64,000 nt of DNA from Pegea sp. RAD2-039 (taxonomy: Eukaryota > Chordata > Thaliacea > Salpida > Salpidae), in assembly GCA_034620365.1 (NCBI GenBank), contig JAQGEQ010000048.1:124001-188000 (forward strand). Reading direction: 5' to 3'. The notes under the pieces were generated by a model. It did not search any database and was not told the DNA's origin. It saw only the letters and a program-made list of their open reading frames with translations. This document shows, one piece after another, positions 1 to 11,636 of this stretch (positions are counted from its first letter, which is position 1; every line of letters starts with the position of its first letter). Position numbers and translations under genes: made by a program.

Positions 1-78
1 AAATTCCAACTTAGTCATTAAACACTAGTTTTTTTACTAAGTGTTTTTACATTAAAATTACAACTTCGAGAAACTTAC

Positions 79-3000
79 ATCTAAAAATGATGATAAAAAG
101 GTCCCAGGATTTTGATCAACAATTATCACTAAGCGGTATCTCTTTCCATAATCAGATTCACTAATATCTTTGATAGTGGTGACTTTACCGGTGGTTGAGT
201 CGATTCCGAACAAAGTTGAGTCAACAAGCTTTTCTGAAAATTTTTGTAATTTTTTGAAAATGAAACGTTTAAATGATGATAGGAAGCTTAATTGAATTAT
301 AAATCTTTAACTTATTATTAAAAAAACTTCTCGTATTGTACTGACCGTCTTTAAGATAGAATGTAAGAGTCGTATCAAATGAATCCAAGTCACTGACAAT
401 AATTTCAGGTTCTATTTTCAGCTCCTGATGAAATTTATACTTGCTTAAATATTTTGCACAACACTACTTATAAAAGTTTTTAATTTTTATCCATTAATTT
501 TACTATAAGCGTTTATACCAAAAATAAATGCTTCATATGAATAAAAAATAAATGCTTCATGCTTTGTATGAAGAACATATAAACAAATTAGCAATTTACT
601 AACAGCTAAAGTTTTTACAATTTTGACAGAAATTATTAACTAATTTTTTTAAGTTGTTGCTGTAGTTTTTAACTATAGCTAGCTGCTTTCACAAAATAAT
701 TTTTTTTAATACAATCATCGAAACTAGTTTCTTACACTTCCTGCTGTCAACCCAGGTGATACTACGGAGTTATAAACAGGTGGTAACAACAATGTTTTCT
801 CAGATGAAATTTCATATTCTATTGTGTTATCAAACTTAGGTGGATTGTCATCAACGTCTTTCACATCCACTGTGATAACGGCATCTTTTTGTTGTATTAT
901 AGGAGTGTCATCAAAATTTTTAGATTCAGATGTAGCTCGCCTACAAAAGATAAAACAGATTGTCTTAAGCTTTTAAGAAAATAAACAGAAAGATAACAAA
1001 ATTATCTACTTACTGACAACTTAAACTTCACAAAAATATTATCTTTAAATAACGATTTTAGTTCTTTTGTAATCTCAAAGTTTTAAATTTATATATCAGA
1101 TAAAAAATATTTTAAATATTCAGATAAATTAAATGTAAAGGCAAATTAATCTTTAAGGTATTTTATTTTTTAATTCTTCACAAAAATATACAAAAAATTC
1201 ACATAAATGAAATTGATAGAAAAATTACTTACACTGTAAGTTTCACTTGTTTTTCACTTTCATAATCAATAGGTTTTATAAGACGAAATTGGCCTTTTCC
1301 CCGATTTCTTAGAGCAAAATAACCATCAGGAACTTGACTAATTATATCATATGTTAATGAAGTTACGTCTTCATCAGAAGCTGACCAATTTATGTCATTT
1401 TCAAAATTATCTGTTGAAACTGGAATATCCTAAAATACAAACAATTTCTAAGGTTTTAATAATTTTTGAAAATGTTTATTTTTTGGATTATTTGATTGTA
1501 TCAAAAATGATTAATTAAGACAAGCAACTAAGAAATTGTTGCTTTAATTCTTATGATAGTTACTTTTACTACTTCACAAGTTATGATTTTCAACTAAGCA
1601 TAATTTTTTTAATCATATTTATTTTATGTAAGAATCAAACTTAAAGCATTTAATTGTTTACTAAAACAATCAGCAAATTTGCTAACAAAATCGATCAAAT
1701 ATAAATCTTTCAGATATTACGCCAACTTGACATTTTATAATTCACATCAAATACACTCGTCCAATAAAACTTTTGTAAATTCTAATTAAATTTTATATAA
1801 ACAATTAAGTATTAAAAGAATCAAATAAAGCAGTTTAATAATTAACAATTGATATCAAATTTATTTAAACTAATTTGTTGTTTTATAATAAATTATTTTT
1901 GCAAGAACAAAATTAGTTTGTATGGTAAATTGTTTTTACTTCAGAGAAATCAACCGTGGTATCTTCATAGATCAGTGGGCTGATGTCGTTCCTTAATATG
2001 ATCTTAAAAGTTCTATCATAATTATTCTAAAACAAAAAAAGTTTTTAATAATATAGTTTTTTAAATGATAGTAAAAGTTCAAACGATTGTAGGTTTTTAA
2101 AGTAAAAACTAAATTTAGTCATATTTTAAGTTGTTAATGTGGTATTTGCTTATTCAAACTGTTTTAAATGAAAGAAATGTAAAGTTTTGATGCTTACAAG
2201 CTTTTATAGATGGTCAACAATCTATAATTCTATAAATTTATGTTATAACTTAAAACGAAATATATAATTAAAGATTTTTCGACTTTAAATACAACAATAT
2301 AGTAAAAAAGAAACACTTTTTTATACAAAGATACTAATTTTATAAATTAACTTAATTTATATCCTCTGAACCTTCTTATGCATTATATGATTCACTTACA
2401 TATGTACCAGTAGGCGGAGTACAACCAATTGTTCCAGTTATTTCTCTTTTCTCATTTATATCTCTAGTTATATTTCCGTTGACCAGAAGCTTGTACTCAT
2501 CATCAATTTCAAAATACTCTGATAATTCTCCAATTAGTTCAATAGTGTCTATATTATTAGTGTCTCGAAGCCCATATTCAATAGAAGTTCCTATTGGAGA
2601 AAGTTCAACTACATCGAAAGTAGAACGATCTTCAAAATTACACCCAGCTGTATACAACAGATTAAAAGGTTAATCATGAATAATTTACAACAACAAAAAT
2701 GTTACAACTCATTTTTAATATATGTTATTATTATTTATCTAATTAAATAGAAAGTATCAGGTTGGTTACTAAAACTCATAAACCTTGATTGTACAGTTTA
2801 GATCTATATGAAAGCTTAGCAAGTTTTATGTTTAAAGTCTTTCATAAAATGAATTTCTCGAAAAAATTAACTTAAAAAGAATTAAAAGTTAATACTAGTA
2901 GAAATATTAGTAAAACAATTGATTTATTTAGTTCTAAAGTTTTTATAAATCAACAAAGAATGCCAAAGTATTTTGAAGATATTTTGAAAAAATTCATAGA

Positions 3001-3566
3001 TTAGTTATTTGAAAATAAATTAATTCAGAAATTAAATCTATTTTTCAAACATTTCCGATAAAAAGAATAGTGCTTCGAAATCTTTGTTCAGTATCATTTT
3101 AGAGGTGATATCTACTGAAATAAATTCGCAGAACTACAAGAACTTCAATAAATGTTGTTAAATTAAATTGTTAAGGAATAGACTTTTTTTGTAAATAAAT
3201 TTTTGGTCATAAACGAATAATACTTGATGTGAAAATACAAAATTAAATCTAAAATTAACTGTTAATAAAAACAGTAGTTTTATAAATTCATTATTTTTTA
3301 GATAAAATCTAGTAGCAGTTAAAAAATTAAACTTAAAAAGATACTATTAAAAATTCTTTGCTAAAATAATTTTTATTAATTTTACATTTTATTTACTAAT
3401 TAGTTTTTTAAATATGCTATTTTCCTTGAATAATTGTAATTAAGTAATTAGGCTATTAAATTAAATCTGTTTTACTTATTTATAAAAGTAACTTACCTGT
3501 TAACTTGGGAGTCAAAAGCAGAAAGATAAAAATTGCCAAAAGCCTGAAACCACTTTGAAATGCCAT
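79..3566 (-). CDS. Cadherin-family protein, N-terminal part (Cad99C/PCDH15-like), runs off left edge
   Basis: Seven exons read on the minus strand: 3497-3566, 2400-2647, 1940-2026, 1233-1429, 736-940, 346-424 and 79-233. All junctions are GT-AG and keep frame, giving 347 residues. The start ATG at 3566 opens a signal peptide (MAFQSGFRLLAIFIFLLLTP). Extracellular cadherin signatures follow: an SPIGTSIEYGL segment in the first repeat, a DYESEKQVKLTV strand, the calcium-binding linker DVKDVDDNPPKF (exon 736-940), and the next repeat with SDLDSFDTTLTFYLKDG and LFGIDSTTGKVTT. Cadherins are calcium-dependent adhesion proteins of the plasma membrane. The membrane segment and cytoplasmic tail lie beyond position 1. 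The long early repeats resemble Cad99C/protocadherin-15, but that subfamily call is an impression; cadherin itself is secure. Confidence 0.88.
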
Positions 3567-5640
3567 TCAGTAATTACTTGTTTTAAAATACTTTTAATAG
3601 TTTTTATTTTCAACAGAACTTTGCATTGCTTAACTTTCCTGTAAACATTTTATCAAAAGTTAATTCAAACAAATAATTGAACAACTTAAGACCTTAACAA
3701 AAAATCTTTTCTTTTTCACTTCTTAAGAGCCTCTTCTAATTTCTCTTCTCTTTATTCGTCTGACTTTCAAGTTTATTATTGTCTTAATTTTCCAGATAAG
3801 AGTATTAGTTAGTCTTTAATAATTAATTTTCTTTTCTACTAATTCAACTAAACTGTTTTATTTTAAGCTGAAACTTGACTTAACATCATTAAATTAAACT
3901 TTTTTTAGTGTAATCAACTTTATATTATGACAAACACTCAAACAACGGCTTTTATCAACAACTAACTTTTGATATCAAGCTGAACACTCATTTTGCAATT
4001 ATTAAAAAAGAATTCTTTTTTCTAAAATTACTGAAAGTTAATTATTGACTAAATGAAATTAGAAGCTGTCGTGCGAAAAGTTAAGGTTTAGCTTCTTTGT
4101 GATTATTTTGTTAATTATTAATAAATTGATAAGAAAAAAAGCTTTTAAGAAAAATAATTTAATTTCTAAATTCGATGAAACTTTATATGTACAAAAGCTA
4201 GTTTTAAAAAGATTATTCTCGAAGCTTTTTAATAGCACACATTTTGTAGTAAACTGTTAATCATACGCTAGTCATCTAGGCTAAAGGAAGAAAAACAAAA
4301 CTTCTCGACATTGACTGAGTAGGTTTTAAAAGATAAAACAGCTAAGGCAACTCAATTAACTCTACTCTTTAGCTGTTTGCCATTTATGGGTTCTATCAAC
4401 AATTGATGAATTGTCATGTATAGAGCTTCTGGCGTAAGCTTGACAGATATATAAAATTTAATAAATTACCCTGCTTAGTTTAACAACAAAATTAAAAGTA
4501 AGCAAATTATTAAATTGTTAGATTAGCTTTGTACAACTGAACAGTTTCTTATTCTTTCATTATTTTGATATTTCTAGTGGTATCTTTAATTTCTTATTTT
4601 TTTTATTCCCAATAACAAATTAAATCTTTATCGAATAAATTAAAAGTAGTTTTTGTTTAAAATCGTATTTACATCTATTTTTAACCCTAATTTTATTAAT
4701 TTGTCATTTTTCTCACCTCTATAAGATATGATCTTAAATAAATTAGCAAAAGTTTGATCTTCAGCTTGCTTCAAATATATTTGTATCAATTATTTTAATT
4801 TATATCTTTTAGAAAATTGAAGTTTCAGATTTAAAAGAAATATATTTTTGTTTTTGAAGATTCGTAGCTTTTGGAGTCCCTTGAAATTTGATAAATAATA
4901 TGTGAAAAGCAATGTTGATTCTTATGGAGTCAAAAAACCCCGTTTAATCATCAGATTCTAATTGCAAGTTTTTATTTGTTAGTGAACAATATTAACTTTA
5001 TTTTGAACAAACCAATTTGTGACTTTTGAATTTTGTGAATTTGAAATAAAGTTATTTAGAAAGAACATCATGCATTTGATGAATAAGTTTATAAGTTGTT
5101 TATGCTGTAATGAAAGTTCTCAATATATATTTATTCTTAATATAATTAATTATTTGAGATAATTTTGTTTCATTCAAATGTAAAAGTTGAAAAATTTATT
5201 TAAAATTGAATAATTAAAAATGCCTTAGAAAGTCAACCTACTAAAAACTTGTCTGTTGCTTCAAATAATCTTTTACATTAAATCTGATAAACAATTGATG
5301 GATATAATCTAATTATCAAAAGTTTAAAAGAAAAATTGAGCAGATTTCTCATAAAAATATTTCAAGTAAATATTTTATTGTGCACAAATGATATCACACA
5401 CTTTCTAATCAATAATTCATTCACCTTAATAGATTTTTAGAAGAAATGGAAATATGTCAAACAAGCTTAAGAGATGTTTAAATATTTTGAAAATAAAATT
5501 TAATTTGAAATTTTGAGAATGTTGCAGTAAATATTTGCTTTAGAATCTTTTCAAAACTTTTGATTAACTTTTGATAATCAAATCCACTCTCACTGTCTGT
5601 AATATCAAAGGAGCTAATTGTTATTTCAAAGTGATTTCTA
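3567..5640. other. Intergenic, cadherin promoter side and CPZ 3' flank
   Basis: AT-rich DNA between two minus-strand genes. It holds the 5' flank of the cadherin gene and the 3' flank of the carboxypeptidase gene. A complement AATAAA lies at 5374-5379, about 265 bases past the CPZ stop, and could be its polyadenylation signal. I see no further open frame with splice support. Confidence 0.6.
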
Positions 5641-8600
5641 TCAACTTCTTGTCACCTCGTCTGTCTTCACAACAGTTATATTCTTTTTTTCAGATTTCCT
5701 GAACCTGGTTGCCGCAAAAACGGAGTAATCTCCTCTGGAAAGAACTCTCCAGAATTCTCCTAAGTGAGCTAGATCAAAAACGTCAACAAATTTAAGTTAA
5801 CTTTAATAGTTTCCAAAGTAAGTTGTTAATTTACAAATACTGTTTGATTGTTTCTATGTTTTCAAAAACAACATTAAGTTTTTTGCAATATGATAGGAAA
5901 TTGAAAGAATCAAAATAAGAAATAAAAACATTTTTCTGTTTTATATCGTACTCAAATGGTTTAAAGTTATTTTAAAATTTTTGATAATTACATAAATTTA
6001 TACAGTTTAAGGAAGCCACTAAAACTGAAAATAATTGAAACAAACTTGTTGTAACATCATGATCTATATTTTCAAAAGAACCATTCGATAATATTCGATT
6101 CACTTTGATATTTGCACCTCCAACAGGTTGACCCATTTCATCTTGGACAATCCCTTTTATTCCAATTTTCACCTAATACATTTTCAATTTGAAACAAACT
6201 TCTTGGAAAATTAGATTTTTTTACGAATACATAAAAAACACTTTATTGAATTAATATTCTTTAAGCTACTTATTATTTAGGTCACTTGTAAGAAGTGTTA
6301 CCGCTTCTGTAAATGACAACAATGATTCAAGGTTATTATTCCATTCAACTTTCAGGTCTTTTTCGTTAGTGTACTTCATACAGCCAAGTTCTAATGTCAA
6401 CTCAAAGCAGTTAGTATGCAAATAATTGAAATCCTGCATTCCTGGAAAATAGATTGAAAATTGAGATTTATGATTTTTTATTTAATTTTTTAATTTATTT
6501 TCACCCTAAATTCACCTCCTTTGACTTCGTACCACTCAGCTCCGTTTGTTATCCCTCCACGAGTTCCAAAATCCTCATTTTCATAAGCATCAAGACAAGG
6601 AAGATTTAATACTGGACTTGACATGGTTCTATGTTTCTATTTCAAGTAGAAAATTGGGGAAAAGCAGCATTTAAGTGTAAAATATGTTTAGTTATCTCAA
6701 ATCAGTAATATTTATTCATGTCAGATTGAATTTTTACCAAAAAGGTTTTATGAAAATCACTTACAGTGGCGTATAAAGAGGCAAAATATCGGAATATTTC
6801 ATCATCTGGTGACTTGGCATAGTTTGCTGAATGTCCAGCAGATAGTTCGAATAAACTTCGATTACTATGATCAAAAGGGTAATTGGCAACTAACGCACCC
6901 CCATGTAACTGGGCTGATAGAACAAATGGATAACGTTTTATCCAGTAAATTACAGATACTGTCTCTGGTATAGTGATCTGTAGAAATTTTTTATAAGCTT
7001 GTAATGTATGTTTAGCTTTATTTAGTATTTTTCATCTCAATAATCTTCTAGTTACTTTAATTCTTATACCTTTTTTCCTTCTAAATTGAAGGTACTTGGT
7101 ATAGATAAGTGATTATTTGGTCCTTTGTACTTTTGTATTGAGTTTAGATAAGAAAAAGTTGTTAAATCAGGAAAAGAACGGTTTAAATCGATATTGTATG
7201 CATTGTTTCTACCAGTGTTCATCCGATGAGATCGAAGCTTCTGGTTATTACTGATACCTGTCGCTGTTGGTTCCCTTATCTATAATTTTTTAGATTAAAG
7301 ATTACATTTTGAACTATTCAAAGTTCAGCTAAAGTTTATTTGAAATCTTGAAAACAGTCTTACATAACCAAACTAGATTTGTAATTAATCTTTGAAGTTT
7401 TAATCAACAAATGTTTTAGTTTAAACAATATATTTATTTACTATTTATTAGATTTCAGTAGATCGAGATGAAATAACATTTAAAGTGTTGTACGATCATC
7501 AATTATATCTCACAGCTTTTTACTAAACTATCAAACCTTGACTGCTCTTGCGTGTCCATCCGGATTCATTGTAGGCAAAATATGTATTCGTGTAGTTTCA
7601 ATCAGATTCGAAATTCTAGGTGTCTTTAAAATCCAGTTTTGACAAAGATATAAGGCAAAGTTAATTAAAAGTTCTCTCCCGAGAATCTGAACAAGTCAAA
7701 AAGTTTGAACAAAAAATCGTTTGCAGAAAAATATTAAAATTCAGAAATCACTTCATCTCCATGGATATTTCCAATCCATTTTACTTCAGGCTTCAGCCAA
7801 ATGTGCTCTCCGGGATTAGTTGACATCTCTAAAGTTAATAACGATCTTCCTTGGACAGAGTTCCCAATCTTGTAGAGCCGAGTAATATCAGGACATGTCT
7901 GTACAACTTTCTTAAGTGTCTGTAAATAAAATTAGAAAAATATTATTACATTAAAAAAATTACATCCTGTGTAGTGAAAATAAATCTTAAAGAAAACTGT
8001 TTCAACTGTAAAAGGTGGATAATAACAACGGTAAACAACGAATCACTAAACTAGTATTTGAAAAACTTTTTCGATCAATCAAACAATCTGAACAAAGAGT
8101 TACCTATATGATAGTTGTTATAGCAACATTAGTAAATATAATCTGAATATTTGTATCAAAATAATTAACATCTTTTTTACTTTCATTGTCGATAAAAGTT
8201 GTTTATAGCTATTAAAAAAATACTTTTAAATAAAATTCAAAAATAATATTTTATTGATTATCTGTTATAAAAGTCCAAATTACATCGAATTAAATAAAAT
8301 ATTCTGAAACTATGATATTTCCACAAATGTTTCCTCTTCAGTATAAAAATGTTATTTCAATATATCGAAAACTTACATAAGGTAGATTCCAACAGGTATT
8401 GTTCAAGTTATTAAATGATTATAAAGGTGTTGAAGGAAACTACTATCTTAGATAAATAAATGTTAAAATACTTACACGTAGTAAAATTGTTTGGTTTTTG
8501 TGATACTGATATTTGATCTTTAAAACGTGTCTCTTCCTTTTCTTGTGTATCTGCCTGAAGTCAACTGATACAATAATTTAAGTCAGTTAAAGAGCATTTT

Positions 8601-11377
8601 TAGGTCTAATATATTTTATTGTAAGAGTGTCTTAAGATTAACAAAGGAATCTCACTAGACAAGTTAGAATAATTAGTAACAGCTACCGTAGTAGCTTATC
8701 AATTTACTTAAAAACTTTATAGATTTTGCTTCAGCAGTTTCTCATAAATTGTAAAGTAAATAAACATTTTACAGTTGAAATAAAAAATACCAAATTTAAG
8801 ATGATTTGAGCAATTTACTTTTGGATAAATTTTAAAATTAGTGTTTAAGAAACAAGAAAACTGTAAGAACTTTTTGAAACGTGTTTCTAGTACAGCCCTA
8901 AAGTTTTTAAAGAAGAAGTAAACTCAGTAAAGTTTTCTTTAAGTTTTAAATCAGGAGATTTACAAATGAGAAAGATAGAACATTTGTCAAACCATCAACT
9001 CGTTTTCTTCTCAAGCAATTACTTTTTGGAAGATAATTACAGTTTAGAAATTTTGGCCAGCCACTAACAAACTTTCTGCATCTGAAATAAATTACAGAAT
9101 TAATTTTTTGATTTATCTTAATTGAATTAAGTAAAAGTTTATTGATTGTAATAATTGTTTAAGGATTGTAAATTAAAACTGGAATATATTTAACATCATA
9201 AAATAATATACATTAATGTAAACATTCTAACGTAAAGGTTCAATCATGAAATTTTCCTGATGACTGTTCAACATTACTTTTTATTCCACGTAGCAAGCCT
9301 ATCTTCAACCAGGGAAAAGTCAACAAAGGGGAATTTAAACAAAATTAAAAGGTTATATGAAAAGTTAGAGTTAAAAGTACTTTTAAAAATTCATTAAGAC
9401 TCTTTCTAAAGTAATGCTACAATTTCTTTAATTAATTTTTTTAATCAAAAGCTGCTTTTTATAATAAATTTTATAGTTACCTTTTTTTGATTGAAACACA
9501 TAAGTTATGACATGGGTATGATGGAATACTTTCAACATTATTGAAAAATCTGCATTTCGGAAAAAGCAATCTACAAGAAAGTTGCTGTATCTAGAAAAGA
9601 AGAGTTTAATCCAGAGCTTACTTCTTCGAGATGACTTACTTCTTTTAAACAGCGACTTTCTAACCCTAACCTTTGACCCCTACCTTTCGTAGATCGCAAT
9701 GAAACGTTTTTAATAAAGCTGCAAAAATATATTAATTCCAGATATAAAAAACGTTGAAGACACAATGAGGATATTGAATCTTTAAAATGATATTTTTGTA
9801 AAAAATGTCTAACTGTAAGTCAAACAATTTTGTGTTGTCAATCATTTTAAATTTGAAATAAAACGTGATAAAATGGATTTAATTAATTTTCAAATTATTG
9901 AAACAAAATCAAAAAATAAAATAATTAAAATTTATTTATAATTTAAATCAAAGAAAAATTATTAATAATGTGTTTGTAAAAATTATATACTTCAATTCTT
10001 CACTAATCAAAACTTCTCTTTGACTTTCGTGTCCGAGAAAATTTGGGAAAAAAATCCATTGTATTCTGAATCGTTGACAGACATCAACGTTGAGATATTC
10101 ACACTCATTAGCTGTATCTGAAATCAACACAATATTAATACTGCTTCAAACTGTACGATGTTAGCATCAACTGATTTGTGCAACTTCTCGGTTCCCCACA
10201 AATATTTCATCAAGATATTGAATATGGCAAGTGGCATTTGCTTTACTGTTTGAGGTTTAAAAACAACTCAATCATAAATACTTACTGTCCAAATATAAAT
10301 TGTAAAGTAGTCTAACGTTGAAAAAGATTAATTTAACGAAACTGGGTTTAATTTATTAAGCTTTTAATGTATTTGAACTTAGGGTTAAATGATTTTTTAT
10401 ATAATTTATAGTAATAATGTCAAGTTGACACCAGATATTACAAACTCTCTTGTAAAATGTTTTTAAGAATAATTTTCTATTTTTTTAATCCTTCAATGAA
10501 ACTAGGTTTGATATTTACTAGTAATCATTCTAAGGTAGCCTTTAATTTTTCTATGCAAATGTAACATTTACAAAAAAATTACAAGCCTCTTGTAGAGCGT
10601 AAAAATAACTATTTTGATTTGCTTTTTTTCGGAGGTAGTATTTTGCAATATTAAGTATTAAAAATGTTCACTATAATTTCTGGAGAACAGCAAAGTACAA
10701 TTTCAGTAAAACTGGTTAGAGATCTTTTATAAAAATATTTTTGCAGAAATGATAAGAAAAACTGAATCTGTAATAAGAAGTTTTCAAATATTTATAAACA
10801 TTTTTCATTAAAAATATAAATGATAAAATGAGATTAAAAATCAATCTTGATGTAAAAAACGCAATTGTAAGTTTTGAATAATCCATCTCAACTGTTTAAT
10901 TAAATCTTTTAACTATTAATTTAGTATTTGATCAAAAACGCTTGAATATAAAGGTTAAAAAGATATAAAAATTTCAATTTCAGACTTAAGTTTCATTTCT
11001 TCTTCTGTCAAATATAAATAATTTATTTAACTTTATTTAATTTAGAGAGCTTTTAAATGTAAACTTATCTATAGTCACATCTTATAAACGAAACCCTTAC
11101 AAATTGTTATTTCTGTTATCTTACTTAATAACTTTTTATTTATCTTAAATAACTCTTAAAGATTGTTAAAACAAAAGGTCAAACTAGTTTCATTATTCAG
11201 AAATTTCTGCAAAAATAAAACTTATATAACAAGCTTAAATATTCGTCACCAATTTCAAAAGTTTAATTCAAACTAACTTCGAAATAATTGATTAATCTTT
11301 TTTCCAGTCGTACATTTAGTAAAAAAACTACAAACTAAAACGGCAAAGAGCATTAACACTGGCAAACTCCGCTTCAT
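5641..11377 (-). CDS. CPZ: Carboxypeptidase Z-like: Frizzled CRD plus M14 metallocarboxypeptidase
   Basis: Secreted zinc carboxypeptidase of the N/E subfamily with an N-terminal Frizzled cysteine-rich domain, the CPZ architecture, which in vertebrates links it to Wnt biology. Exons: 11314-11377 (signal peptide [15 protein letters not shown]; a donor at 11332 is also possible), 9991-10117, 9684-9718, 9481-9590, 8964-9081, 8476-8550, 7752-7919, 7537-7686, 7070-7279, 6765-6977, 6516-6636, 6302-6441, 6046-6172 and 5641-5768. The CRD exons supply all ten cysteines expected of the fold. The enzyme keeps the zinc ligands in HGDE and LHGG, substrate-binding NPDG and DLNRSFPD, and the catalytic glutamate in [10 protein letters not shown] transthyretin-like domain follows ([27 protein letters not shown]), then the stop at 5641-5643. 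Every junction keeps frame except 9991 to 9718, which does not join cleanly. Domain identity is strong; orthology to CPZ rests on the CRD. Confidence 0.9.
8964..10117 (-). other. Frizzled-type cysteine-rich domain of the CPZ-like protein
   Basis: Four exons encode the ligand-binding domain. The first (9991-10117) reads [12 protein letters not shown] and [10 protein letters not shown]. The second (9684-9718) reads [11 protein letters not shown]. The third (9481-9590) reads [13 protein letters not shown] and [12 protein letters not shown]. The fourth (8964-9081) reads [14 protein letters not shown] and YLPKSNC. Cysteine order and the FPN and WP..L.C motifs match Frizzled CRDs. The enzyme domain follows directly. 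Confidence 0.87.
10118..11313 (-). other. Intron 1 of the CPZ-like gene
   Basis: About 1.2 kb of AT-rich intron between the signal-peptide exon and the first CRD exon. I see no coding or repeat content in it. Confidence 0.6.
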
Positions 11378-11610
11378 CTCGCTTCTTCCTAGCTTTGATC
11401 TTTTTCAAGCAATGCTCTGAGCGTGTCAACCTTACAACTCGTGGTTGGGGCTCAGTGAAGCGTGAAGTTAACTTAAAGACGATTGGTCACGCTAGAGTGA
11501 TTTTTGATACATTTGTTAACACATTAACTCTGTGATAGTTATCGTAAAATCTTGAAGGTAATTAATTTGGGGTACCCTGAAATTTGACAGCCTATAATCA
11601 CTACAAGTTT

Positions 11611-11636
11611 CTAAGAAGTTTCTAAGAAGTTTCTAT
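11611..11636. repeat. Short tandem repeat upstream of the CPZ-like gene
   Basis: The unit agtttctaaga occurs twice in full and a third time in part (agtttctattga). It lies about 230 bp upstream of the CPZ-like start codon. Confidence 0.7.

Noticed and set aside
9571-9765. Minus-strand frame of 64 codons across the CRD exons
   Set aside because: It runs through real exon sequence in the wrong frame. The frames giving [11 protein letters not shown] and [10 protein letters not shown] have the cysteines and splice sites of a Frizzled domain.
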